64,000 nt of DNA from Proteles cristata cristata (Eukaryota; Chordata; Mammalia; Carnivora; Hyaenidae): NCBI GenBank assembly GCA_017311185.1, contig JAESUZ010003505.1, forward strand, positions 2,170,001-2,234,000, in the 5' to 3' direction. This document shows positions 1-12,900 of this stretch, piece after piece. The notes beneath the pieces were generated by a model that saw only the letters and a program-made list of their open reading frames with translations, made no database searches and was not told the origin of the DNA. A program made the translations under genes and the position numbers. Within the stretch, counting starts at the first letter, position 1; the number at the start of each line of letters is the position of its first letter.

Positions 1-214
1 TTTGTTTTATTTATTTCTAGGAGAGAGAGAGAGAGAGAGAGACAGCGTGAGCAGGGAAGGGTCAGAGAGAGAGGGAGTCACAGACTGAAACAGGCTCCAG
101 GCTCTGAGCTGGCAGTCAGCACAGAGCCTGACGCGGGGCTCGAACCCACGAACCGCGAGATCATGACCTAAGCGAAAGTCAGACGCTTAACCGACTAAGC
201 CACCCAGGCGCCCC
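1..214 (-). mobile_element. Felid tRNA-Lys SINE (SINEC type), cut by window edge
   Basis: Antisense copy ending in the reverse of the tRNA-derived head (ccacccaggcgcccc at 200-214). It has the young diagnostic set: ctggcagtcagcacagag, taagcgaaagtc and the tttctagga tail junction. Its A tail and left TSD fall outside the window. Confidence 0.95.
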
Positions 215-439
215 ATCCAGTGTTATACTTAATGGAACTGTGATTCTGTCCTATTAACCTAAAATTGAGGGGGGAAATGTTAAGACAACAGCAACCAAAA
301 CCAAATGGTTTATTTGATTTGCCTCTGGTTTGTGTGGAAACACCTCTTTTTGGCTTGTAAGAATTCATTCATACACACATATCTTTTAACAGGTAATCTG
401 TCAGTAACTGTCAGGAGCCCCTCCATCATGTGTCTCACA

Positions 440-1310
440 TGTACCAGCTGGTCTTCTGCTCCACCATAGCCACTCAGGTCCCAGCCAGTCACCATCATCT
501 CTTGCCTGGACCATTGCACTTCCTCCCTGGGCCTGGCTTCCAACAGGCAGAATAGCTTTTAAATGAGACGTCACTTCTTAGGTCTGTACCGCTCAAAACC
601 TCACGCAGCCAACAAGACTGGCCTTTCCTTCCTTTCCGTTCTTGTCTTGTTCTCCTTTCGACCCACCCTCTGACCCCCTTTTGGTTTTAAAACTCACCAG
701 CAGATGCACAATTCAACTGCATATTCGGTTTCCTCTTCCTAGAGGACACTGCCTGTCTGGCTCGAGGTTACTTCTCTTCGTCTGTGTTTAAATCCCAGCT
801 TAACGTCAGCTTCACATTCGTGGGAACCCTTGCCTCGCTGTCTTAAGTGGGACCCTCTGTTCTCTACTTCGTCATTCCACTTCTTTGACCTGTTTACTTC
901 TTTTTTTTTTTTTTTTTTTTAAATTTTATTTTTAGGAGAGAGAGAGAGCGTGAGCAGGAGGGTCAGAGAGAGGGAGTCACAGATTGAAACAGGCTCCAGG
1001 CTCTGAGCTGGCAGTCAGCACAGAGCCCGACGCGGGGCTCGAACCCACGAACCGTGAGATCATGACCCAAGTGAAAGTCGGACGCTTAACCGACTAAGCC
1101 ACCCAGGCGCCCCGACCTGTTTACTTCTTTTGAAAGCAATTCATTTGTTATTTGGTTCCTGTTGTCTTATTCGTTTATCTTTCTAGAAACATTGGAAGCT
1201 CCCGGTAGCAGGGCACAGGCCTGCTTTGTTCACTCCCACACACCTGGCTCCCGGTCCCATGGCAGGACCGTGGTGGGTGATCTGCAGATAATTGTGGAAT
1301 CATTGAACAA
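440..1310 (+). mobile_element. LINE-2 (L2) fragment, split by a SINE
   Basis: Ancient L2 3' half in sense orientation: caccatcatctcttgcctgg at about 499, a section resembling the 'cagctcaaatgtcacctcc' part at 790-850, then after the SINE the attcatttgttatttg and agcagggcacaggcctgctt parts. Strongly diverged; boundaries approximate. SINE at 905-1113 lies within. Confidence 0.55.
905..1113 (-). mobile_element. Felid tRNA-Lys SINE, young subtype
   Basis: Complete antisense copy in the L2. Perfect 18-base TSD gacctgtttacttctttt at 887-904 and 1114-1131. It carries the subtype marks ctggcagtcagcacagag and tttttagga. Confidence 0.96.
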
Positions 1311-3478
1311 ATCAAACATTTTCCCTTCTTATTTGTGTCTTGCTTCAGTTGATGAGAATACATTTTTATTCTCAGAAAACCCACACTATCGAGGGAACAG
1401 ACATAGGTAGCCTGGAGATGTGCACAGAACAGACCAGAACACCTGAGATTTACTTTGTCTACAGATGATCCAGAAGGATGGACAAGTGTCATATGGATCA
1501 TCTAGAGAATGTGCAAGAGGGATCTGTTTTTGGACAGGGTCTACACATGCCGCTTCCTCTACTTCCTAGAGATCGCCTCAGAGGATATGCATATTAGAAT
1601 CTGAATACATAGGATTTGAAACGTATCTTAATATCTGAATGCATATGACTTAAACTTTAGCTATAGCTTTGCAGCATGTTCATATTTGTAGTATCTGATC
1701 TGCCTGATTCCTGCTGAATTAATCCTGTGTGTTAGTTTTCTAAATCTTGAATGTGCATATTCGTACAGCATGAGTATCTCTGCTCCCATTTCTTGATCTG
1801 CTTGTTTCATGAACAGTGGACCTTGACCTGTGGCTGCTTACATCTGCCTGTTTGTTTAGCAGAACAGAATTATGGAAAAAGCAAGGAATGGTTCAGATGT
1901 ATGTGTTTGTTTTGAAATACTTCTCTCTTCTCAGTCTAGAATATTCCGTGAGCTCTTAATTTTAGATGTTCTTGCGTTTGCTCTTAATAGAAAGTAGAGA
2001 ATTATGTTTTTGAAGTTTATTTCTAAAGTATTTTATAGTTACTTGTCATTATGCTTTTTAACTGCTTGATAAACTGTTTATATGTTACCGTGAATGTGAA
2101 TTCATTATTATATATGAATAAGTAACATTCCTTCAAAATAGAATGGTGACCCCCTATGCTTTCCCTTTATCATAGCCTAACCCATATTTCAGTTTTTAGT
2201 TCTTTTCCCCTAGTTTCTTCTCCATTATCCTCTCTGTCTGGTTCATCAGTTATTGAACATACACATTTCCCTCTTCCGTTATCCAATCTCCATGACAACC
2301 AGAGGTGGTTGCTAAGTGCCGGTTTGGTCCAGGACATTTTGATGCCAATGCTGAAGACATGACCAGCCCCGTGTAGTGTGGATTGAGGCACTTCCCGTTG
2401 GAGTTTCATTACATTGCAAGCAGATGACAGCTTTTCCCTTGTTTGACTTAATTCTCTATTTGTCACATTATGTAAGAAACCAAAAATCTTATTTTAAATG
2501 TGTCACTCAGGACTCTTTATGTAAATATCACAGGAATGTTTGTTGATGTGGATATTAAGGAGCCGAGAAGAAATAAATTCTTGATAGTAGCCACATAAGC
2601 AGTTTTCTTTTTTTACCCAATTTGTGGCCCTCTCCCTCAAAAACTTTATTTCTTCTCCGATACGATTGGAATAGAAAGAGACCCACCATGACGCATCATT
2701 GAGAATTCCTCCAGTCCGAATCCAGCCTTTTCTCTTGTGTTCGGAAAACATGAGATGCCTCCAGATGTGCCATATTCATAGTAGACGCGTAAATTTTAGG
2801 AACTTGAAGAATGTCCATATTTAGGACACATGCTTTACCTCCAACATAGGTTGCTAACACTTTGGAGTGAAAAGGATGCTAACCTTCGGGGCTCTGCACG
2901 GGGCCCTGCTGGGGAGGTGTCCTTGGGAGGGGGAGGGCTGGACCTGCTGGCATTCTTTGGTTAGTCCCCCGATTTAAATGCTCTCCTCCAGAGGTGGCAG
3001 ATCCGTGGCATATATGTTAGCGCTCCCGCCCCGAATGCTCATCAGAGATACTAGTCATGGATCATGGCAGCCTTTCCTATGGAGCCCTGGAATCTTTCTT
3101 TCTTAACATGGCATCACCAGCAATTGCCAGCCTTGTTTTTAAAAAGAAGCATCACCACTGCCTGAAATTCTTTCGACTCTGAAGTTATCCTGATTCTCTT
3201 CTGATGCTACTAGAATCTTATTCTCATGGTTGCTTTATGATATTTTCTAAAGGACCTGTCCTTTGCTTTCACAAAACAGGAAACAGAGACGAGGTGATAT
3301 TTTTTTCCTCCTACTTTCCAAACCAGCAACAATTTACCTAAATGAGCAGGAGAGGAGGTCTGGTAAAATAGAGGCTTAAGAAGTCTGTCCCAGGTAGAAT
3401 TCTTAGGTGTCCAGTGACGTTGCAGAAAATTTTAATTCTTTCAGGGCAGTGTGTCATCCTGGTTTGTGTATAAGAGGA

Positions 3479-3500
3479 AGACAGACAGACAGACAGAGAC
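3479..3500. repeat. (GACA)n microsatellite
   Basis: Four to five GACA units within a purine-rich stretch. Confidence 0.9.
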
Positions 3501-4925
3501 AAAAGACAGAGGAAGGGAAATGGGAAGGGCGTGTATGTGGATGTTACAGTCAAGCGAAATGTCAGCATAGTAATTATAGACCAAAGAAGTTCACTCCAAA
3601 GAATTAATTCTGTTCAAAGGCAGAGTCATGATTTAGAAACTCGTGTTTCAAAAATAAAGCATTTTCCTTTAGTTCCTTTTCAATCAGAGATGGGCGGAGT
3701 AGTTGCCATTCGTTCTAAGATGAAGTCTGTAATAGTGTAACAATCCCTCTGGATCAGAAGGAGTGTGCTGTTTTGAGTTTTCCGGCTTTTCTTGTGGGAT
3801 TTCAGAACTCTTTAAGTGCTTAGCTTCTAGTGTTTTCCGGATCAGGAATAGGTGTTGGGTCAGTTCTTACAGAGGATCGGAAGGCAAGCGTTAGGCTTGT
3901 GTGCGTCTGAAACCGACAGAAGCGGTCCGTCCATTGTTTGGGTCATGCTTCAGGCTTCTGCACTTTGCACCAAGGAGCCTGCTTTTGAAGTCTTCTCTTT
4001 GCTTAATTTTTTTCACCTTTGAGATCCTTTCAGAGGTGTTTTCTTTTAAACTATCATGCATTCCTGTTTAGAAGAATCAGTCTTTCAGATGGTTCTAAAA
4101 GAAACACAGGGTACTTGTTATCTGTCAAGTATGGCTAAAAACTTTAGAACCTCAAGGACAGAATGAAGGTTCTGGAAGCAGCAGCTTTGCAGTCTAATTA
4201 TAAATCTGCTCTTTTCTTCCGTTTAATGTTAGTCTGATCAGAGAGAAAGCTAGCTAGGCAAAGAAAGTAAGACATTTGGGGTTCGTGTAGGAATTGCAGT
4301 TTGTTTTGTGTTTTTTTCTGGGGTAGTGGGAAGTCAAAGTGGAATTCTTTTTTGGGGTTTTACACTTCTGTAGCAGAATCCTATCTATATATGAAAATAG
4401 GTAAAGGTCTTGTAAAACTTGCACTTGAATCCAACACATACTTATTTTACAAGGAATAAATTTTAAAAATTATCGAAGATGACCGTAAAATTATTTTACA
4501 ACTTTAAGAAAGTCAGCATTAATCGTTAATGTGAGGATCATAATAGAAAACATCAATTCCTAGAAAAATTCATGTTATGTATGTGGATGAGTTTATCAAT
4601 ATAAAATGAGTATATTATGAGTATGTAATCTGTATTAGGTTATATATATTATATACATAGTAATATCAGTATATTATGAATATATAAATACAGAATTTGA
4701 GATTTTGAGTATACTTTGATTCATAAAATCAATGAAAAGTTTTTTAGTTATAGGTCTGTTTGTCGATGGCATGTCCACAGAAAAATGTCATATACTGCTA
4801 CACTATAGCTTCTATTTAGTAAAACTAAACATTGGAGTCAAAGGCCCTGAAATAACTCTGATTTCCTTATTCTCTTTCCTGTTCTAATTAATCTGTGTCT
4901 TTTCTCTCAGGTGGTAACATCTGAG

Positions 4926-4957
4926 AGATGTTAATAATTTCAGATGTTAGTAATTTC
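4926..4957. repeat. 16-base tandem duplication
   Basis: agatgttaataatttc followed directly by agatgttagtaatttc, one mismatch; then an inverted aacatctg. Confidence 0.9.
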
Positions 4958-7149
4958 AACATCTGGTCAACTCGTTCTTGATTCTGTTCCGTGAGACCTT
5001 ATTCTGGCTTTACTTGTTAGCCTCTGACACTTGCTTAAGATGTTTATTTCAGATTCCTGGGTTTTCATCGCTAGGGACGGGTTAGTAAAACCTCTAACAC
5101 TAAGGACATATGGAGGATCTCCTATTACTATAAATCTGCCGTTGCTTCATGTGACCTATTCGAGGTGAAAATAAAAGCCTTCTATTTCTATGCTTACTAT
5201 AGAGTAGTTCCTGACGAAGTGTTCATTGGATGAAAACAGGTCCTGAGGGGTGGGGACTGGGAAGGAAAATACTCATTTCAACTTCTGCAAGGGTTGAACA
5301 ATACCTTAGTGAGTGAGCCAGTGGGAATTGTGTCAAGTAGTTTCTGTTTAATCTTTATTTATATATTTGTACCTCCCTTCCCGTGCTTATAAGAGGAAGA
5401 TTTAGATAAAGGTACCCCTTTCTTCTTTTAAACAGAGCTCTCGGGCTAACTTTTGTGACTCTGACAATGTTCTGTTCATGCCACTAATTGTTTTTATAAA
5501 ACTGTAAGAGGAAGGGTTTTAGGACAACCAAATAAACTGTACAGGTATGTGCTCAACTAAGGGAGTTTGCATGAAGAAATAACTTTTCAAACTGATGACT
5601 GAAAACAGTGCTGATAAAGTACCCTGAATCTATTATAAAGTAGAGAAAGAGGAATAATAATATTCATCACATAAATATAATGGAATAAGATGTCCTCAAA
5701 ACATCGTTATATCTACCTGAATTTAATGTGACCCCCACCGTCCATTATGCAGATTAGCACAATTCGATAATCATGCAGAAGCATTGTAAGGTAAAGTTAG
5801 ATGAAGATGTGACACGGAAGAGTGACAGGACCTTTGATCAGCTCGGACCCTGGAAGTACGTTCCTCCAGTGTTAGCAGTTTTCCTTTTTTCCACCATTGC
5901 TCAAAACCGTCATCAAAGAAATAACTCTTGATTGGCTTTCCAGTAGTGAGTGATATTTTGAGTGCCAACCACGGCAAACCCATTCATTTATTGAACACCT
6001 GCTATGTTTCTGACACTGCAGGAGCACACAGGACTGGGTTTCTACTCTCAAGGGTCTCTCAGGCAAGCAATTCAATATTTCAACCATTTCATTTTGCTTT
6101 GGTCAGACCATTATCAAAATTCAGTTTTGCCACACCATTCTGAAACTTGACAAGTGTTCTGAGGGCCACGGAGCTAATGAGAGGAATAGAAAATGAAACT
6201 CATATTGGGGAAAAAAAACTCAATACTTGAATTATTTAGTAGAGAGGAGAGAAAGCTAATGGGAAATGTATTAATCGCTTTTGGAGATGTAACGGATGAT
6301 GGCCATCTGGTATAGTGTTGGCCAAGGACAGGAAAAGGAAGAAGTGAATTAAACTGTGAAATGATTTAGGTTAGACTTGGATAGTTTCAGACCAACTGAA
6401 TTAATTTAATATGGTTCCTACTAGTGACATTCCTACTCTGGACATTTTTAAAAGATATTTTAAAATTATAAACCTGTTGTTTCCTTAAGTTGAATCTTGA
6501 CTGTGTTGGAGGATCCACTACAGAAGAAGTTCTCCACAGTCCTCCAGAAAATTATAGAGCCTGACCAGGAAGAAAGTGAACACTTAGTTCTAAGATACGT
6601 ATGTCATTGTATCAATGAAAACAAATGGTCACATCAATGGCAGCCCTGTTATAATACATCTTCACTTCTGTCATCTTAATAAATTGTTAAGAAAATTGAA
6701 ACCCGTTTACTCTCGGTAAACATAAGGACAAGATCTTTTTAATGATTACAGTTAATTTTCAGACGATTTCTCATTTCTTGCTCAGAATGCCTATTCCTTG
6801 GGAAGTTGTGTACCAAAGAGGTAATGCCTCTCATTTAGAATTGAAAGTCGTTCTTGCTGTTGGCTTTTTATAAGAGCACTTTTTCAGATTGTAACACTTG
6901 GTAACTTGGGTTAGGATCTCAGCCTTCAAAAAAAAAAAGGAGAGTTAGAGTCAGTCTGCTTCGTGATTTGACTTCTTCCAAAACTTCTGATTTTAAGCCC
7001 TGTTACTTCAGGTGCCAAATTCCCACAAAGCAGGAGACTTCTTAACTCAATCTTTCCTCTTTGCCAAACAAACCATTTTGTGTCTACTCCCTTACCATAC
7101 AGCCACTGGCATCTAATATCCAATGTTATGCTTAGGAAGGTGTCTCAGG

Positions 7150-7180
<31 letters not shown>
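7150..7180. repeat. (TTTTG)n microsatellite
   Basis: Five to six tandem TTTTG units. Confidence 0.95.
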
Positions 7181-8454
7181 CATCCTGAAAACCTTCTATA
7201 TTGTATTACTTATGGCCAATCTTCAACACTAATATTTGTACCTCCATGGTGCCTGACAAAAAAATTAGCCCGGGGGCCATGAGGAGCTCTTAGAGTAAAA
7301 ACCTATTCATTTTTCTCCTGTGCTTTGGGAGTGTAGACAGACACTTGTAAACATAACAAAGATTTTCTAATGACTAGGCGATTTTTAAAAAGCTCTTCTT
7401 GATCCTTGATTTGATTGATCTTTTCTTTTGCATTTTTATTCCTTAGTCACAGTGTCAGTGCTGTTTGTACTCTTACTCTAATATATGATAAATACATAGT
7501 AGCTCAGTTTTAGTACGTATTCTAACTTGTCCAGAGGCAGTTACTGCCTTCCACACATCTAACCACTGACTTACTTGCAAAGAGCAAAAAAAAATTTTAG
7601 GGTGATTGAACAATTAGTTGAACTACCTTATCTTTGTAATTTCTATTTTTCCCAAGAATGGTAGTTTTCTACTTTTTTTTCTTCAGAGTGATTTCTCTCT
7701 CCCAGCTATGAGTGTGGGCTTCTCCGCTTTCAGAGAAAAAATGTTCTCTATACCTCCTATCATTAACCGCATGTCTTTTCTAAGAATGATTTCACCCTAT
7801 TCACAGATCAAGAGGTTTGGAATAACAAATGATCCCTTCCACAGGGAGACTACCTCCCAGATGGGATAACTTGCCAAAAGTATAACACATGGGTGGCATG
7901 ATGATATCCAAAGATACAGGCCCATTAACATGTAATAAGAGACTCGGAGATCCCAAAGAATCTAGAAAGGGCGTAATTGAGTCCGTGGTGGAAGTGATGC
8001 CTCCTTAAAGTTTTGAAGACCAACATTTGAACTAAAGGACAGCACTGCATTATCTCCAAATAGTCAGCTGGCTTACAGTGGTCCCAGATAGCGCTACACA
8101 CTTGATGCTAAGTGCGTATATCTGCACAACTCTTCCAACCCCTTCATGTTCTATTTGAGCTACGCTGAAATGTGTGGTTAAAAAAAAATGATGTGCAGCA
8201 AAAAATAGAATTCAGAAATCTCCGCAATTCGAGGGGTGGTTCAGAAAGCCAGGCTTCATTCGTAATCTAACATTTAAACTCCCAAAATGATGATTAATTT
8301 TAATGTTTCTTTACTTTTTCAAACAGGAGTTATTTTTAAACCATTATCGATTTGAGAATTGGAAGACTTACTATATTGTATGTGTGTGTCTACATTTTTA
8401 TTTAGCTTTGGTGACTTTCCATATGAATCCTCCAAGAAAAAGGGAAAGGCAACC

Positions 8455-8665
8455 AAGATTTATTGGGTGCCTACTGTGAGCAAGCCAGTAGGCCAGGCAG
8501 TTGGGGGGGTGGGGGGGGCGGGAGATTTAATTTAATTTTCATAGCCCTGAGGAGGTGGTGTCATTAACCCTGTTTCACAGACGAGAATGTGTGGCATGGA
8601 AAGGTTAAATAACTTGCTCAAGGTCATAGGATTCTTAAGTGGCAGTTAAAATGCAGACCTGTCTA
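8455..8665 (+). mobile_element. MIR element
   Basis: Ancient mammalian-wide SINE in sense: tttattgggtgcctactgtg, ccctgaggaggtggtgtcat, accctgtttcacagacgag, ggttaaataacttgctcaag, gtcataggattcttaagtgg. A G-rich run (8503-8522) sits within it. Confidence 0.85.
8503..8522 (+). other. G-run with quadruplex potential
   Basis: Runs of 7, 8 and 3 G separated by single bases, within a MIR; enough G tracts for a four-stranded fold on this strand. Confidence 0.7.
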
Positions 8666-9820
8666 AAAGCCATGGCAGAAAAAATAATCAAAAGAATTCT
8701 GAAACAAAACCCACTTCGTTATATCATGAGTCCTCGGGGGACCAGGAAGTGTTGTCTGATTTGTCTTTTTTGCAGCTTGAGTTCTGTTTCTACCACGCGT
8801 TTCATTTTAAGCTTTCCTTTTTCCTTTGTCGTGATTTTACGCATCTCTTTTTCTTCATGTTTCCTACAGCCAAAGCCCTGAACAGCTTAAAAGGTTAAGG
8901 AAAAGTGAGCCTAGGGAGGCCGGATTGTCGTGGTCCTCTTTGTTGTTTATGCCTCAAGCGTGTAATGCTCTAATATCCCGGGTCTTCCAAAAACAGCAGA
9001 GAATGTGGTTCTGTAGCTCACAATGGTGGAAATGCGAGTACATGCTGAAAATATAGGATATTTGCAAAGTGAGGCCATAATTAACCTAACAAACCATTCT
9101 AATAGAGTCAGTCTTTGACTGAATGAGACAGGTGATTCCAAATCATTCTGTATTGTTTAGTGCAATTCCCTTTTGATAGGAGGTATGCATTTTAACTATG
9201 TGTTGTCACCATTGACAAGCTATCTGCTTTGGGTTTTTCTTTTCTTTTTTTTTTTTTAATCAAGAACCACTGTTTCACTTTTGTACCCCCATGAGCTGTA
9301 CTGCTATTTAAAACTTATTTCAGATATCACCCTTATGTTGTAGACATTCTGTTAGTATAAATCTGGAAAAAAAAATAGTTACCTGGCTGCAGTACTGGAT
9401 CCTTTTTAAAAATTATTTTCATTATTTTTAAAGAAAAAAACAATTATCTGTATGGCTTGGGGCGGAAACATAGAGTGTGGGGCTCACAGTATGTTTAAAA
9501 CTGCAACATTAGAAATGAAATTTCATGCCTCATTCATAGTAGCTGCTCAGTAAGTAAGCATTGAATTTTCTAAATAAAATATAAATATAAACCCAACAGC
9601 CATACAACTAAATAGCATGTCAAGGAACGTTTAGTATGTCAAGAAAACAAACGCAGATATTACCTTAACGGCATGATACACATTTTAAATTGTTATCCTT
9701 CAGAATTCAATGATATTTTCATTGATTTTGGTCTTTACCTGTAAAATATCAACCGTTTTATATAATTGTCTGAAAACAGACTTTAAATTTTAATTTACCA
9801 ATTTCAGTACACTCCTGAAT
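8666..9820. other. Intronic sequence, nothing recognised
   Basis: AT-rich; a T run at 9240-9258 and scattered A runs. No repeat family or exon identified. Confidence 0.6.
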
Positions 9821-9958
9821 TAATTTCTTTGGAAACATCTAATGCAAAAATATAATAGTAATTTTTGTTCCTGTGTAGTCTCTCTCTGTTAATTTCTCTA
9901 GAAACATTTAATGCAAAAAATAATAGTAATTCTCTTTTCTGTGTCGTCTCTGTCTCTG
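9821..9958. repeat. Tandem duplication of a 69-base unit
   Basis: Unit 1 (9821-9889) and unit 2 (9890-9958) align end to end: taatttctttggaaacatct / taatttctctagaaacattt, then aatgcaaaaa...taatagtaatt, then ctgtgtagtctct / ctgtgtcgtctct. Differences are scattered substitutions and small indels, so it is not a microsatellite. Confidence 0.9.
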
Positions 9959-12900
9959 TCTGGTTGCGTCATGGAGGTCACTCTCAGTGTCCCTCACCCA
10001 TTCATAGCAGCCTGTTTCACCCCTCTTCTCCACCGTCTTCTTAGGAATGTAGAAATCTGGCAGTAAAGTACCACCACCTCCCTCCTTTCTAGCCGACCAA
10101 GGATTCCTATTGTCGGATGCAGTGGGCATGAAAGCAGCAATTTTACAGCACAAAAGCTCCAATAACATTTACTTCGCTTGGCTGAGATTGAAATGCACAC
10201 AGTCACTGCTCAGTCTTGGTCGCTTAAGCACCAGCTTTCCTTGGCTTTTTGCCACTTTGTGCATTTCAAAGAGACAAGTCCTTTAAGGAGAGAGTTTTCC
10301 TTGTAACTCGGGCTGGAGTAAACAGACCGTTTCAGGCATAGTTTATTGCACTCCACACTCAGCTCTGCAAACTATTCCAAATTGAATGCAACAAAGTGAT
10401 TAGTGAAATCATTTGGTCATTAGAATTCATAAGCATGAATTTGTCCTATTTAATAAAGTTTTTCTCTTCTAAAAGAATCGCTAAAAGTTTTCTATTTAGA
10501 GAAGGATGACCTAAAAGTTGTTACTTTTCAAGTGTTTAAGTTGACAGGCCTCCGCGTACCCATGTGTCCTTCCCCTTTCCCTACTCCGCCCTGTAGTCAA
10601 CACTTCGTGGAAGTAATTTGGGGACTCCTAAGCATGCACATGACATTGCAAGGCAAACACCTAAAATAAGGATGATTCACTCCTGTGGGATGAAGTGTCG
10701 ACCACAATAGCCCCGTGTCATTGTATAAAGAATAAGCAGAGAAAGGTATAACTGGTAGACCTACAGAAACATTTAAATATCCTGACTTCTGCTTAGTTTA
10801 CCTAGTTCAGTAAAATCGCATACATGTTGTGGAAAGCCCCCAGTAGATAGGCAAGGAAAGGCAAAAGCACTGTCCCTTAGGGGAGCCTCGAATCAAGCAT
10901 TAATGTAATCAAGAATGAATGATTCATTCCTATTGCCAAATTGTATCATCCATCGAATGTGTGTTAAGAATGAGTTGCTAAATACGGTTACCAGACTCTG
11001 CCTCCTTTCTGTAGGATTCCTAGCTTCTGCATTTGCTTTTGTAGGGTTTTGGGGGGGAGGAGGGAGACCTGAAAATTATAAAATACCACGTAATTGTAAA
11101 ATGAAAGGACTTTTCTCATTTCCATTCAGCATTATCTCTTGTGATGATCTGTTTATAAATTAGTTGTTTGTACTGGCGAGATCAAATTCGCCAATTTCAA
11201 GAAGAGATTATCCAAACTGTACAAAATGATCAACACATTTATTAACTGGGATCTTATTTACTGTTCAGATGCCAACTCTAATCACTTGTTTGGGTGAACC
11301 AAGCAGTCTGAGCTTCGTTATTGTCTGTAAGTAAATAATATGTATCTGAATTTCTGCAGTTGTGTCTTTTTTCACATTTTGTTGAATTAACTAGGGTTCA
11401 TTCCTAAGCGGTATTTTCAAACACTCATCTCCTTTCCTCAAAGATTAGTGCCTCATTGTAACTAACAAATGAGCCATCATTCACACAGAACCCTAAGCCA
11501 AGACCTTATTAATCCACATGTTACTAGTTTTCCTTATGGATGCATCTGTCTCCTGCTCTATATAATCTGCCCATTGTCACCAACCACTGATATTCAAAGA
11601 GAAGCCGGAGGGCACAAAATTATGAGAGTTCTGACTCCACGGTCTCCCTTATCCTACCTTGCAGATTTGAATCACACCTCAGGGCAGACAGATGCATACA
11701 CCATCTTCTCCCCACCCCACACCCGCCTCTGCTCTACCCACCAGCCTCCAGCTGCTGCACTGTCCCCTCCTGGTCAGGACACCACTGTGGTCCCTCCAGT
11801 TTGCTTGGCCATAAAGCTGCTGCATGTGCATCAGAAACATTGTTACCTAGATGTCTGCACCTTCCGAACACATATCTACTTGATCTTTTCTGACTAAACC
11901 TATGTAACTATCAAACTTTCCAGTCATTAGTTAACCTGCCGGTTGCTAAACTGCAATTCTAGTTGACTTCTATCTTGATTGGATTGATTCCTTTTTTTTT
12001 TTTTTTTTAGAGTAATTAGAAACATAGAACTCGCAGGTAGACTTGGTAGGTTTTGCCTGTTGACCTTGCAGCGTCTTCACCTATGGCTACAATCTGATTT
12101 CCGGTTAATAAGGAAAGGATTACGTGGCCTCATGGCCTTGGAGGGAATCCTGAGTTTTGGGGCCCCTTGTCAGTGGACTGCCCTCGGAGTGGGTCTTTGA
12201 ATCCACGCAGCATCGCCTAGATTGCCAGAGACTCCTAGAGTGTCCTAGACTCTAGCTGTAATTGCTCCTGGGATGAGATGCACAACGCGGGGTGCGGAAG
12301 CTAAGTAGTCACAGTGTTTTCGTGGCCAAAAATATACGGCGTGGTTGGAGCACCAGACCTCCATGAAATTCACACGTGCATATCTTCATGTTCCTCACCC
12401 ATTTCTGACATGCTGCTGATTTGCCAGCAGGCACTCCACATGAAGGTGATAAAAATGGCAAAGCTAAAAGATGTTGTTCCTTAAAAGATAGTATATATCA
12501 GTTGAGAAAGAAGAAGTCAATTGGAGATGTAAACGTATAAAAAGTCTCTGAAGCATTTACTCCTTTCCGAGGCCTTTACTTCCTTGGTACAGTTGATATT
12601 AATCTCATCCACACAACAAAACGAGGAAGCTAATAGTTTTAATCTTATTATAATATGGTACAAAATGGCACACATTAAAGTGTTTCTCCTAATGTAAACA
12701 ATAACTGTATTTCCATAGCGTCGGCCTGCAGACCCCTAGTCCTGATTTGTCATTAGATATAAATCACTTTTTATGCTTCTTCCAGATAAGCTTTAAAGCC
12801 TAGTGTTTTTCTTCTTGGAGACATTATAATTCTAAAGAGGGTAAAACTGATAGTTTTCACTAGAGAAAAGTGTCATATCCAAAATTATAATGTATAAGAA

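Larger units (their letters stand above)
1311..8454. other. Intronic sequence without recognised genes
   Basis: AT-rich unique-looking sequence. I see only short simple repeats and a TA-rich patch (4590-4690). A motif at 5975-6045 (catttattgaacacctgcta) may be a MIR-type trace. Open frames are at most 83 codons and unlike known proteins. Confidence 0.6.

Noticed and set aside
11469..11897. 142-codon open frame on the plus strand, a long non-repeat ORF
   Set aside because: Composition is rich in H, S, P and T without a domain, signal peptide or conserved motif; no splice or promoter context; consistent with chance in 64 kb read in six frames.
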